From positions 1-35,894 of IMG/VR virus record IMGVR_UViG_3300017757_002288: a stretch of DNA of 35,894 nt. One strand, written 5' to 3'. Both the position numbers and the translations under genes were made by a program. The DNA is from a virus. The notes beneath the pieces were generated by a model, which saw only the letters and a program-made list of their open reading frames with translations, ran no database searches and was not told where the DNA came from. Positions 6,947 through 14,856 of this stretch are shown here, piece by piece. Positions within the stretch are counted from its first letter, which is position 1. The number at the start of each line of letters is the position of its first letter.

Positions 6947-6954
6947 TATTTATA
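6947..6954 (-). promoter_or_regulatory. T4-type late promoter for the holin-like gene
   Basis: An exact TATAAATA box lies between the regA stop (6965) and the holin-like gene. The predicted start near 6941 gives a leader of about 16 bases that carries the GGAGGA ribosome site. Confidence 0.65.
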
Positions 6955-6964
6955 ACAGATATAT

Positions 6965-7375
6965 TTAGGTATTTGAGGAACCGATTGAGTATTTTGTTGT
7001 TAATTTCCAGTCTGATTTTTCACGAAATGGAATGATTTTGATTTGACTTAGAGGTGCTTTTGGGTCTTCTATTTGGGTCTTTTTGACTACAGATACTAGT
7101 TTCCATTGTTCTAAAAGAGACACTATAGTGTTCCTTCTTGCAATATCTGACTCGTCTAAGTTAGAAGGTTTACCATCTAGTTTGAAAAGTTCTTTGAAAT
7201 GAGTGATATAATACTTACCACGTTTGTGTAAAATATGACATGATTGGAATAGTTCCTTGTCTTTACGTGAGGCGACACCTATACGACTAAGTGTTTCTCT
7301 TATCTTTAAAAAATCGTCTTTTTCGGGGAATGTGACCTCTACTAGGTCTTTTACTACTTCTTCTTGGTTATCCAT
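6965..7375 (-). CDS. regA: RegA translational repressor
   Basis: A 136-residue protein that follows T4 RegA closely along its length: KDDFLKIRETLSRIGVASRKDKELFQSCHILHKRGKYYITHFKELFKLDG, then RRNTIVSLLEQWKLV and the C-terminal WKLTTKYSIG. RegA binds ribosome sites of early phage mRNAs and blocks their translation; in T4 its targets include clamp and clamp-loader messages, and here it follows gp45-gp44-gp62 as in T4. I chose the ATG at 7375 (overlapping the gp62 stop, GGTAGAG upstream) over an upstream GTG at 7387. Confidence 0.95.
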   Translation of the reverse strand: MDNQEEVVKDLVEVTFPEKDDFLKIRETLSRIGVASRKDKELFQSCHILHKRGKYYITHFKELFKLDGKPSNLDESDIARRNTIVSLLEQWKLVSVVKKTQIEDPKAPLSQIKIIPFREKSDWKLTTKYSIGSSNT

Positions 7376-7760
7376 TATCTCTACCACCAGTTAACATTCT
7401 ATTTTTCAATTCACGATATTGTTTATCAGATAGTAGTGTTGCATATTCTTTTGCTTCTCTAGTTGATATCTGATAATAATCTTTGATTATATCGAGTTTT
7501 TTACTAACATAAGGTTTACTCCATTTGGAAAACCTTTGTCTTTTCCTAAGAGTATTTAGGAAAAACACGTATTGAAGACGATTGTCTACTCCGTGTCTGA
7601 CATTCATTTCGTTAGTAAGAAAAACAGAATCTTGGTGATAAGATAGTGCTTTATTTATTAGGAATGGTTGATATGATTTCTCTTCGACCTCATCAACCAT
7701 GAGGTCTTTTTTGTCGTAAGAGACCGACTTTACAAAATCAAAAGGATTTCTTTTAGACAT
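7368..7760 (-). CDS. 62: Clamp loader small subunit, gp62-like
   Basis: A 130-residue protein beginning MSKRNPFDFVKSVSYDKKDLM. It is assigned to gp62 from its position between gp44 and regA and from patterns shared with marine T4-like gp62 (QPFLINKALSYHQDSVFLTNEMN, RFSKWSKP.SKKLDIIKDYYQIS). gp62 joins four gp44 subunits to load the gp45 clamp. It is much shorter than T4 gp62 (187 residues). A longer reading from 7853 exists, but that region overlaps the upstream gene and the ATG at 7760 follows an AGAAG ribosome site. Confidence 0.85.
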   Translation of the reverse strand: MSKRNPFDFVKSVSYDKKDLMVDEVEEKSYQPFLINKALSYHQDSVFLTNEMNVRHGVDNRLQYVFFLNTLRKRQRFSKWSKPYVSKKLDIIKDYYQISTREAKEYATLLSDKQYRELKNRMLTGGRDNG

Positions 7761-8022
7761 TTCTTCTGAATTCGTATACAAGTTCTTCACCTTTGAGTTC
7801 TTCTCCAAAGTAAAGTGTATGTCCGTCATGAGTTTCTCGTTTAATAAGTCCACTGAAGTATTGTGTATCCATTACAGTTTTTCCGTCTTCAGTATCTTGT
7901 GGTCTTGTATCGTACCACATTGAATTAAGTGAATGTGCGTGAACTGATTTAATAGTTTTTGCCCACTCTTCAGCTGCTAGTAAGTCTCTTTGATATTCGA
8001 CTCTCTCATCATATTGTGTCAT
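7753..8022 (-). CDS. Hypothetical protein in the clamp-loader operon
   Basis: An 89-residue soluble protein (MTQYDERVEYQRDLLAAEEWAK...) with an N-terminal helix and a beta-rich C-terminal half (MDTQYFSGLIKRETHDGHTLYFGEEL). I do not recognise a family. The ATG overlaps the stop of the 41-residue gene (ATGA) and the 3' end overlaps the gp62 start by 8 bases, so it is translationally coupled within gp44-gp62. Confidence 0.75.
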   Translation of the reverse strand: MTQYDERVEYQRDLLAAEEWAKTIKSVHAHSLNSMWYDTRPQDTEDGKTVMDTQYFSGLIKRETHDGHTLYFGEELKGEELVYEFRRNV

Positions 8023-8144
8023 GTATTATCTCCATCTACAGTTTTAACTTTGTGTTTCATAAACAATTTGTTTGCCTTTCTTTGTAAAGACTGTTCGATT
8101 TGTTTATCGACCCACGACCTAAACCATTGTCTGAGTTTACCCAT
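8019..8144 (-). CDS. Tiny basic protein between gp44 and the 89-residue gene
   Basis: A 41-residue basic, probably helical peptide (MGKLRQWFRSWVDKQIEQSL followed by QRKANKLFMKHKVK). Its ATG lies inside the last codons of gp44 and its stop overlaps the next start (ATGA), an arrangement typical of real small phage genes. No family is recognised. Confidence 0.6.
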   Translation of the reverse strand: MGKLRQWFRSWVDKQIEQSLQRKANKLFMKHKVKTVDGDNT

Positions 8145-9084
8145 TTTTGAATTTACACTCCGACATAATTTCTGTTAGACATGCAACGAAATTGATTTCA
8201 CTATCCATTGCAAATGCAGATTTGTATTGATAATCTGCAATAATCAAAACACTTGCTGGAATACTAGAAGATTCTAGTCTTTGTTCAAGTGTATTGAAAA
8301 CCTTTCTGAACAAGGAATCGAAATCATTGTCTGAGTTTTGTGCAACCCATTTTCTCATTCCAGTCCAGTTCTTATCTCTCATCATATCAATGAGAGGTGT
8401 TAGTTTCTCTTCAGCGAGTGTTGCAATAAGACCAGTGTCTATTACACCACTAACACCATAACGTTGTACCTCATTGATACACCTTCTGAAATCGGGGAAG
8501 AACTTAAGTATAAGTTCAACAAGTACCTTCTCGTCAAATTGTATGTTCTCTGTTTCACATATCTCTTTAAGTCTTTGAAGGAAGACACCAGCAAGTTGTT
8601 GTTTATCACTTGGTGTCATTTTGAAATCTATAACAGTGGTTCGTGAATGTAGTGGTTTTATAATCCTATTCTTGTAATTACAAGTAAAGATAAACCTACA
8701 GTTGGAAGAGAACTCCTCTATGAAGTTTCTCAAGGCAGGTTGAACACTATCTGCACTTATGTAGTCTGCTTCGTCTAGAATGACTACCTTTGCACCACCA
8801 CTGAGTGATACTGTAGATGCAAAGTTTTTGATTTTAGTTCTGAGGGTATCAATCAATCGACCTTCATCTGACCCATTGATTACAATAAAGTCTGCATTCA
8901 TTTCATTACAAAGTGCTTTTGCAATAGTTGTTTTACCAACACCAGCACTTCCACATAACATGAGATTAGGAATCTCACCCTGTTTAACGAACTCTCTGAA
9001 TGTATTTTTGATACCTTCGGGTAGTATCGTGTCCTCAATTGTTTGAGGACGATACTTTTCTACAAATAAAAATTCTGTATTCAT
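8137..9084 (-). CDS. 44: Clamp loader large subunit (AAA+ ATPase)
   Basis: A 315-residue protein. Walker A is GSAGVGKT at residues 45-52, Walker B VVILDEAD at 100-107, sensor 1 FIFTCN near 131-136, and LHSRTT near 145-150 corresponds to the SRC arginine-finger region. Length matches T4 gp44 (319). With gp62 it uses ATP to open and place the gp45 clamp on DNA for the polymerase and, in T4, for late transcription. The order gp45-gp44-gp62-regA is that of T4. Confidence 0.96.
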   Translation of the reverse strand: MNTEFLFVEKYRPQTIEDTILPEGIKNTFREFVKQGEIPNLMLCGSAGVGKTTIAKALCNEMNADFIVINGSDEGRLIDTLRTKIKNFASTVSLSGGAKVVILDEADYISADSVQPALRNFIEEFSSNCRFIFTCNYKNRIIKPLHSRTTVIDFKMTPSDKQQLAGVFLQRLKEICETENIQFDEKVLVELILKFFPDFRRCINEVQRYGVSGVIDTGLIATLAEEKLTPLIDMMRDKNWTGMRKWVAQNSDNDFDSLFRKVFNTLEQRLESSSIPASVLIIADYQYKSAFAMDSEINFVACLTEIMSECKFKNG

Positions 9085-9202
9085 ATTAAGAAGTTAAAAC
9101 CCCTCCGAATTAACTGTCATAAGAACCCTTGAAGATTGATGAGAAGTCTTATGTCCCGTATGCATTGTAGAGACTAGCACAATACCTACACTATTATATA
9201 GG
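9085..9202 (-). other. Gap between gp45 and gp44 with possible promoter and 23-codon frame
   Basis: This 118-base gap contains a -10-like TATAAT near 9195 without a clear -35, and a tiny open frame (MHTGHKTSHQSSRVLMTVNS plus three residues) that ends inside a GGAGGGG ribosome-like site about 15 bases before gp44. It may be an early/middle promoter and a leader peptide or RegA-controlled leader; none of this is certain. Confidence 0.3.
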
Positions 9203-9868
9203 TTAAACATTGTATTTAGAATCAGGCTCCAATGCAATAAAATACTCTAAATCCACATCTTTGTTTTTAAAGTGTGAGATTCCTTTTGACGAAACTAATA
9301 CTTCGTAGTTTCCATCTAGGACTTTAAGGTTCTCAATCTTAAAGTTCATAGTGTATGAAACACCATTTCCTTCACCCACGATTCTTGAGAATGTGTTTGA
9401 AGTTGAATTCTTTTTGTCTGTCACTTGCAATGTGATAGTAGTTCCATCACTTGAAAGAACCAAATCACCTACACCTAGAACACTAGCAGCTTTCTGCAAC
9501 TCGTTTAGAAGTGTAGAGGAAATATCAATTCCAATCTCTGCGTCAGGCATTGTTATCATTTTCTCGGGTGAAGTCACCATACCTTCACTTGCATAGAAAT
9601 ATGCAAGACTTGAATTGTTGTCTGCAACTGTTAAACTTGCATCACCAAATTGAAAGTCGGGGTCTTCCAGTAAACTGGTTGCACCTAAGAATTCAGGCAG
9701 ATTGTAGATACTGAAATCTTGAGGAAAGTCCTCAGATACAGTTGCAACTGCAAGAATGTTTTTCATATTAGAGATTGTCTGAAGTGTATTACCACTTGAA
9801 ACCTTAATCCCTTGGTTTATTGTTGAGAAATTTTTGAAGATATCTCTCGTATCATTACTAATTTTCAT
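9203..9868 (-). CDS. 45: Sliding clamp
   Basis: A 221-residue protein of T4 gp45 length (228) with a clamp-like alternation of strands and helices (TRDIFKNFSTINQGIKV, NLPEFLGATSLLEDPDFQFG, MPDAEIGIDISSTLLNELQKAA). gp45 trimers act as the DNA polymerase processivity clamp and as the mobile activator of late transcription with gp55 and gp33. The ATG at 9868 overlaps the upstream stop (TGATG); a GTG three bases earlier is less likely. About 120 bases separate it from gp44. Confidence 0.93.
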   Translation of the reverse strand: MKISNDTRDIFKNFSTINQGIKVSSGNTLQTISNMKNILAVATVSEDFPQDFSIYNLPEFLGATSLLEDPDFQFGDASLTVADNNSSLAYFYASEGMVTSPEKMITMPDAEIGIDISSTLLNELQKAASVLGVGDLVLSSDGTTITLQVTDKKNSTSNTFSRIVGEGNGVSYTMNFKIENLKVLDGNYEVLVSSKGISHFKNKDVDLEYFIALEPDSKYNV

Positions 9869-10176
9869 CACTTGTTAGCCTCCTTTGTCGCTTTGTCGTG
9901 AACATGTAACATGAATAGACCATAATGTAATACCTTTAAGATATCTGCTCTATTCTTCCCACCTTTTTTTCCGTATCGTTGTGCATATTTCATAATGTTC
10001 CCGATACAAAAACCCTCACCATGACCACTGTCAATAATAAATTCAGTGGACTGGTATTTGTTTAAACTATAATGTTGTTTATAGGTGTTGTCGATATACT
10101 GGGAAAACTCATTTAAGAGTTCTCCCTCGTTATATCTGTAATCAATTTTGTTCTTTTTACCAAACATACTAATCAT
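9868..10176 (-). CDS. DUF3310-like small protein
   Basis: A 102-residue protein from the ATG at 10176; a second ATG at 10167 is also possible and lies just after the upstream stop. The conserved core is TEFIIDSGHGEGFCIGNIMKYAQRYGKKGG followed by ADILKVLHYGLFMLHVHD, which has the C-x-G-N-x-x-K-Y-x-x-R-x-G-K-K...D-x-x-K-x-x-x-Y pattern of DUF3310-type phage proteins (sometimes annotated as nucleotide-kinase-like). The biochemical role is not established. It is coupled to gp45 by a TGATG overlap. Confidence 0.75.
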   Translation of the reverse strand: MISMFGKKNKIDYRYNEGELLNEFSQYIDNTYKQHYSLNKYQSTEFIIDSGHGEGFCIGNIMKYAQRYGKKGGKNRADILKVLHYGLFMLHVHDKATKEANK

Positions 10177-11419
10177 TATACTCTGAAGACTCAGTTTCGT
10201 CAACTGGGTTTTCTGCATTCAAGTCTACTCCAGCATCAATTTTGGAGTAGAGGTCGAGGATACTATTTCTAGTCTCTTCGTCAAACCTTGAAATACACAT
10301 GGTTATTGACTTGAGTTTGTCATTGAACATTCTGAATGCATTGACAATGTGAACCAATCTTCTAGTGGTAATGACATCATCAATCGCACCTTCATAGTAG
10401 GTTTTTCTGATTATGTCTGCCCAATCTACTAGTTTGATACAGAACTCTTCGTCAACATCACCAGTAAGTGCCATTTCTTTTTTAAGAATACTTCTCTCAG
10501 TAGTAACTGGTGGGTATTCTTGTTGCATTGTGATTGCAAACCTTTCCAACATGGCTTCATTCATGATTTGAGTTCCTATGAACTTTCCATCATCAGACCC
10601 TTGTCCTTTAGTGTTTGCAGTTGCAAGAATTGTGAAACCTTCTTTAGGTGAAACCCACTCACCAGTTTTCTTGATTAGGTATCCTTTACCTTCAAGAACT
10701 GATTGTAGACACATAAGTTTGTTAGAACCCAAGTCAACTTCGTCAAGAAGAAGGACAGCACCTTTTCTCATTGCTTTGATAACAGGGCCTTCTCTGAAGA
10801 CAACATTACCATTGACCAAAGTATGACCACCCATTAGGTCGTCTTCATCAGTCTCGATTGTAATGTTAACTCTGAAAAGTTCTCTCTTCAATTGAGCACA
10901 TGTTTGTTCAATCATAAGAGTTTTACCATTTCCACTTAGTCCAGTAATGAATACTGGGAAAAAGATTTTGGACTTGATAATTCCTTTAACGTCTTTGAAA
11001 TGTCCAAAAGGAACATAGTTAGACATCTTCTCGGGAATGATTTTAATATTGTCATTCAAGTTAACAGACTCAGTCGCAGCGGCAACTGGCATGTTTTGTG
11101 GAGCAACTGGTGGTGCAACTGCAACCACTTGAGGTGCTGGATTTACAGGAGGAACAACTGCAGATTCAGAATATCCACCATTGTATCCACCGATAATTTG
11201 GGTAAGATTAAAGACACCATTGTCTCTAAAATTGTACCTAGAAGATTTTACCCAATATGGGAACGTCCCAGTATTGTCAATTTCTTCTTTAGTAAAAACC
11301 GATTGATTCGGATACTTAGATACCAGTGTATCTAAAAATTCCTTCCTATCGGGTGTGTAGTGAAACGGCTTTCCCATCACGTCAATCGATTCACTTCTGT
11401 CATAACTTCTTTTATCCAT
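10169..11419 (-). CDS. cobS: CobS-like / MoxR-type AAA+ ATPase
   Basis: A 416-residue protein. The N-terminal region (1-75) is followed by a Pro/Val/Ala-rich linker (88-115) and an AAA+ domain with Walker A GLSGNGKT (160-167), DEDDLMGGHTLVNGNVVFREGPVIKAMRKG, Walker B LLLDEVD (223-229) and a TILATANTKGQG sensor. In marine T4-like phages this family is commonly annotated as cobaltochelatase subunit CobS. It pairs here with a VWA-domain protein, the usual MoxR/VWA arrangement, so a chaperone role in protein remodelling is at least as likely as a cobalamin role. An AGGAGA ribosome site and a promoter about 50 bases upstream are visible. Confidence 0.85.
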   Translation of the reverse strand: MDKRSYDRSESIDVMGKPFHYTPDRKEFLDTLVSKYPNQSVFTKEEIDNTGTFPYWVKSSRYNFRDNGVFNLTQIIGGYNGGYSESAVVPPVNPAPQVVAVAPPVAPQNMPVAAATESVNLNDNIKIIPEKMSNYVPFGHFKDVKGIIKSKIFFPVFITGLSGNGKTLMIEQTCAQLKRELFRVNITIETDEDDLMGGHTLVNGNVVFREGPVIKAMRKGAVLLLDEVDLGSNKLMCLQSVLEGKGYLIKKTGEWVSPKEGFTILATANTKGQGSDDGKFIGTQIMNEAMLERFAITMQQEYPPVTTERSILKKEMALTGDVDEEFCIKLVDWADIIRKTYYEGAIDDVITTRRLVHIVNAFRMFNDKLKSITMCISRFDEETRNSILDLYSKIDAGVDLNAENPVDETESSEYND

Positions 11420-11466
11420 ATAGTCTCCTTTTTAAGTTGTTATTAGTTATTTTTCTCATCTTGTAT

Positions 11467-11496
11467 AGTATACTAAAAAGTGGCACCTATAGTCAA
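11467..11496 (-). promoter_or_regulatory. Sigma70-like early/middle promoter for the CobS-like gene
   Basis: -35 TTGACT (11491-11496), 18-base spacer, -10 TATACT (11467-11472). The predicted leader is about 40 bases and carries the AGGAGA ribosome site of the CobS-like gene. The spacer contains CCACTTTTTAG, shared with the 14.36 kb promoter and nearly with the 14.8 kb promoter. Confidence 0.75.
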
Positions 11497-11504
11497 GCAT
11501 ATTT

Positions 11505-11750
11505 TTATTTAATTTGCTCAAATCTTGTTCCCATTTTTAGTTGTTGTTTTTCGTTTAGTTCACCACCATTGTTGACCCAAATTCTAAATGCAAAACATTC
11601 CTTCTCTTCAGTTTTACATTCATTGAACATAGGACAATCATATCTGACGCAAGGTGCAGGCCCCACGTCCATAACTGCGTCTGCAAATTTACTGTAGTCA
11701 TTTTGTGTTGAAATATAATATGCTGGGTCTACTCTTAAAGGGTCTCTCAT
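11505..11750 (-). CDS. Small cysteine-containing protein
   Basis: An 81-residue protein I do not recognise. Four cysteines are clustered in the middle (CVRYDCPMFNECKTEEKECF, spacing C-x4-C-x5-C-x7-C), suggesting a small zinc or iron-sulphur site. It is coupled to the preceding 73-residue gene (ATGA overlap) and ends just before the promoter of the CobS-like gene. Confidence 0.72.
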   Translation of the reverse strand: MRDPLRVDPAYYISTQNDYSKFADAVMDVGPAPCVRYDCPMFNECKTEEKECFAFRIWVNNGGELNEKQQLKMGTRFEQIK

Positions 11751-11968
11751 GATGTTATCCTATCTAATTCTTCCATTGTTTTACTGTTATCCAGTAGTAT
11801 CACTTCGTAAGTGTCTAATACTGTATCATATTCTACGATATGAGGAATGTCGACACCCTTAGAAGAGGCAATATCCACCTTTTCTGTAAATGTCCTAAAG
11901 TCATCTTTCGATAAGACTGCAGTTATATTCGTCATATTTTCATACTTCACTTCATAGTTTTTCATCAT
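11747..11968 (-). CDS. Hypothetical protein downstream of the CobT-like gene
   Basis: A 73-residue protein (MMKNYEVKYENMTNITAVLS...) with a mixed alpha/beta pattern and no recognisable motif. The start overlaps the stop of the CobT-like gene and has a GGAGATAGC ribosome site; a second ATG three bases later is equally possible. It appears to belong to the same transcript as the CobT-like gene. Confidence 0.72.
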   Translation of the reverse strand: MMKNYEVKYENMTNITAVLSKDDFRTFTEKVDIASSKGVDIPHIVEYDTVLDTYEVILLDNSKTMEELDRITS

Positions 11969-14349
11969 GCTATCTCCTTGATAAATTCGTTAGTCAAAAA
12001 TCTTGAAGTTGTTTTAGATTTTTGATTTCTTTTGAAGGCAGCCATTACCCTCACTTTTTTTGCATCAACATACTCTTCTCCAAGTTCATCAGAACCATCA
12101 GTTTGCATGTTGTTTGCATGGGTAATAAACAGTTTGTTATACCCATGACACTTGAACACTTTACCTTCTTTTCTGATTTCTCTCCATGCAGAATCATAGT
12201 CATAAAAGTTTTCTCCTTTGACAAAAGGCATAATGTTGTAAAGGTCTGCTTTTCTACCTAGAACAAAGTATCCAGTGATAACCACATCACAAGTTTCTGA
12301 TATCCAGTGTAGAAGGTTCTGAGTAGTTTCAAAACTACTTCTATAACCATAACCACTTTCGGGTTTGTTAAGAGTGAACACTTTGTTTAGATAAGGGTCA
12401 ATTAAGTCTCTTCCTTTTCTACATCTCCAAGAGTCTTCACCGATAGTTTTTTCTTGTTCTGCAATGTCTCTTCTCTCATCACCAGTGATTTGAAGGAAGT
12501 CTGCACTATGTGAGAATCCATCAGTGATTACAGTCAAGATTGATTTTTCGACATTGTATTTTGCATTGAACTCAGGCAATAATTTTCTAAGTGCAACAAG
12601 TGTTTGGTCAAGTGGAGTTCCACCTAGTCTGTAATTCTGAGGTCTGAAGTTTGTTTCAACGTCCCAGTATCTTCCATCATCTGAAAGTGCTTCGAACTCA
12701 CCAAAGAACTCATTGTATTTTGCAATTGACTTCTGATAGTTTCTCCAACCAATCTTTTGACTGAAGTAGTTTGCATACATGCAACCCAAGTAAGTCATCA
12801 TTTCTTTATGTTGTCTATTGTTCATTTCGTTAGAAAGTATTTCAATAAGTTTTCCACCATTGTCTCTATAACCATAATCATCTTCTTTTTCTCTTCCAGT
12901 ATAATATGCGTCTGAGAATAGATACACTCTGTAAGGAATGTTTGTTTTTCTACAGAACTCTGCAAGAATCATTGATTGTTCTAGAAGGTCTGTAACTTCA
13001 TCACAAATTGAACCACTCCAATCAACAAGAACATTCAACCCGTGGTTCTGACCCTCGGGAAGGTAAATTGCTCTTTTGAAAATGTCATCAACAATTTGAT
13101 ATTTTGCAAGTCTATTCATATCAAGTTTACCAGTTTTACCAGTAAATGCTTTCTTAGAAACTTTTGCAGTTTGTTTCATCTCAAATTCTTTTGCCATGTG
13201 AGCAACAATCTTTTTGTTTTTTTGTTCCAATCTCTTCGCAGCAAAACAACCTCTAGAATATTCTTTGAATCTTCTCTCTTCACTATAGTAAGAATCGTTA
13301 TCAGTAATATATTTTTTCCAATCACTAATAACTGTCTTGAAAGGAATAACAACATCTTTCATATCGTTGTTTTTGAAAGTATCTTTTAGATTGATTGAAG
13401 ACATGATTATGTTTTCGTCTGAAAGAAATTGTTCTTCATTGTTATGTGCAAAGTGTTCAGTGATTGATTCCCTTGCACCATCTTCGTCATCGTGGAAACC
13501 TTGGTCTTTACCACCTTCTTTACCACCAGTAGACTTGACTTGATTATCTGCCTCTTCTTCAGTTTCAGTTTCTTCGTCAACTTCGTCTTCCTCTGAATCA
13601 CCTTGGTCGACATTATCACCAATCTCGGGAAGAGAATCTTCTTCTTCGTCTTCCTCTGAATCACCATACTCATCTTCATAATCTTCATTAGAAGACTCAA
13701 ATTCTTCTTCTTGTTCTTCTTCGTCTCCTTCTTCTTCATCACCAACGTCAAACATTTGAGGAACTAACATTTCGTCATCTTCAGTTCTAGTCTCATTCTC
13801 TTTAGAATACTCATAGATTGCAGTTGCACATTCAACAACGTCTTCCCAAGTCTTACATGCTTCTGCCATATCTAAGAAACCTTGTTCAACTGTATTGAAT
13901 TTAAGACCAAGTCTTGAACCGACTTTAGTTTGTAAATTGATTTTGTCAATCAATGAAAGTTCTGCAAGATTTCTTTTCTTAAGTTGGAAGAAATCCATTT
14001 CCATCAATTCATTGTATGCAGTAAAGAAAGACTTCCTCAATCCTTGGAATTTGTTTTTGATTGCTTTCTCAATCCTAACGTCTTCAACAACGTTAAGATA
14101 TCCTTTAAGTGTTCTGTTTAGTTCTAATGCAGAATGAAGACCCTCGTAAGGTGTATTCAATGCATGTCCAACTTCATGACCCATGAATAGGTCATAGAGT
14201 TCATCACTGATATCTTCTTTAAAGATAGGACAAGCAAGTATCCTATTCTTTACGTCAAAATATGCAGTTGGTATTTTCTTATGAACAACAGTAATATTCT
14301 CTGTTGCCATTAGTTTTGCAAGGGTGTCTTTTTGATTTCTTTTTGTCAT
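11965..14349 (-). CDS. CobT-like VWA-domain protein with HExxH metallopeptidase motif
   Basis: A 794-residue protein. The N-terminal domain has a zinc-peptidase motif HEVGH (58-62, in LFMGHEVGHALNTPYEG) and RIEKAIKNKFQGLRKSF. A highly acidic stretch (about 205-275, runs of Glu/Asp) follows, then a von Willebrand A domain with a metal-ion site (LNVLVDWSGSICDEV, DxSxS). This is the usual partner of the CobS-like AAA+ ATPase in marine T4-like phages. In bacteria CobT and MoxR-associated VWA proteins form an ATPase/VWA complex. Cobalt chelation would need CobN, which is not present here. The start is directly fixed by its promoter: the -10 ends 6 bases before the ATG. Confidence 0.85.
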   Translation of the reverse strand: MTKRNQKDTLAKLMATENITVVHKKIPTAYFDVKNRILACPIFKEDISDELYDLFMGHEVGHALNTPYEGLHSALELNRTLKGYLNVVEDVRIEKAIKNKFQGLRKSFFTAYNELMEMDFFQLKKRNLAELSLIDKINLQTKVGSRLGLKFNTVEQGFLDMAEACKTWEDVVECATAIYEYSKENETRTEDDEMLVPQMFDVGDEEEGDEEEQEEEFESSNEDYEDEYGDSEEDEEEDSLPEIGDNVDQGDSEEDEVDEETETEEEADNQVKSTGGKEGGKDQGFHDDEDGARESITEHFAHNNEEQFLSDENIIMSSINLKDTFKNNDMKDVVIPFKTVISDWKKYITDNDSYYSEERRFKEYSRGCFAAKRLEQKNKKIVAHMAKEFEMKQTAKVSKKAFTGKTGKLDMNRLAKYQIVDDIFKRAIYLPEGQNHGLNVLVDWSGSICDEVTDLLEQSMILAEFCRKTNIPYRVYLFSDAYYTGREKEDDYGYRDNGGKLIEILSNEMNNRQHKEMMTYLGCMYANYFSQKIGWRNYQKSIAKYNEFFGEFEALSDDGRYWDVETNFRPQNYRLGGTPLDQTLVALRKLLPEFNAKYNVEKSILTVITDGFSHSADFLQITGDERRDIAEQEKTIGEDSWRCRKGRDLIDPYLNKVFTLNKPESGYGYRSSFETTQNLLHWISETCDVVITGYFVLGRKADLYNIMPFVKGENFYDYDSAWREIRKEGKVFKCHGYNKLFITHANNMQTDGSDELGEEYVDAKKVRVMAAFKRNQKSKTTSRFLTNEFIKEIA

Positions 14350-14355
14350 GATTCT

Positions 14356-14385
14356 ATTGTACTAAAAAGTGGCGGTTATTGTCAA
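14356..14385 (-). promoter_or_regulatory. Sigma70-like promoter giving a leaderless CobT-like mRNA
   Basis: -35 TTGACA (14380-14385), 18-base spacer with CCACTTTTTAG, -10 TACAAT (14356-14361), then AGAATC and the ATG. The expected +1, seven bases after the -10, is the A of the start codon, and there is no ribosome site upstream. Confidence 0.78.
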
Positions 14386-14398
14386 GCTTTAGTTTCAA

Positions 14399-14776
14399 TT
14401 AAATTGTACTTAAATCAATCTGTTTTGCGACCTCACATGTGAATTTTATGTGCATCTTTCTGAAATCCATAACCTCTTCGTAGTTCCTTATAACAGGGTC
14501 AAACTTAGGTTTCTCAAGACCAAGGTAATCGTCCTTAGTTTGATATTCGTCATAGTTTGCATATGGATAGATTGCAAAGGTATCTGCATACTTTTTTATG
14601 CAATGATGAGCTGCTCTCTTATAAAAGCCTGGTTTTGATTTGCCTCTGTATCTTACAGTGAACAACCTAGTCTTCATTATTTCTTGAACTTTAGGGTGAT
14701 TTCTGTACTCCATTGGAATACCTTTATAAAGACCACTCTCGTAGTCGGGACATTGATAGTCAGATAGTGTTAACAT
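14399..14776 (-). CDS. Conserved-looking phage protein of unknown function
   Basis: A 125-residue soluble protein (MLTLSDYQCPDYESGLYKGI...) rich in Tyr, Lys and His with a basic middle (TRLFTVRYRGKSKPGFYKRAAHHC). No family is recognised. It has a strong ribosome site (AAGGAG) and its own sigma70-like promoter, and it ends about 15 bases before the next promoter, so it may be a single early gene. Confidence 0.75.
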   Translation of the reverse strand: MLTLSDYQCPDYESGLYKGIPMEYRNHPKVQEIMKTRLFTVRYRGKSKPGFYKRAAHHCIKKYADTFAIYPYANYDEYQTKDDYLGLEKPKFDPVIRNYEEVMDFRKMHIKFTCEVAKQIDLSTI

Positions 14777-14802
14777 TGTTTCTCCTTTTTTATTACTCTA
14801 TT

Positions 14803-14832
14803 AGTATACAAAAAAGTGAGGGTTATAGTCAA
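14803..14832 (-). promoter_or_regulatory. Sigma70-like promoter for the 14.4 kb gene
   Basis: -35 TTGACT (14827-14832), 18-base spacer containing CACTTTTTTG, -10 TATACT (14803-14808). The leader is about 20-25 bases and contains the AAGGAG ribosome site. It matches the promoters at 11.47 and 14.36 kb in box sequence and spacer core. Confidence 0.77.
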
Positions 14833-14856
14833 GCCCTCATATGAGATATTTTGAAA

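Noticed and set aside
13407-13751. 114-codon Lys-rich minus frame inside the CobT-like gene
   Set aside because: It is a shifted reading of the Glu/Asp-rich repeat-like codons of the acidic linker, a composition artefact.
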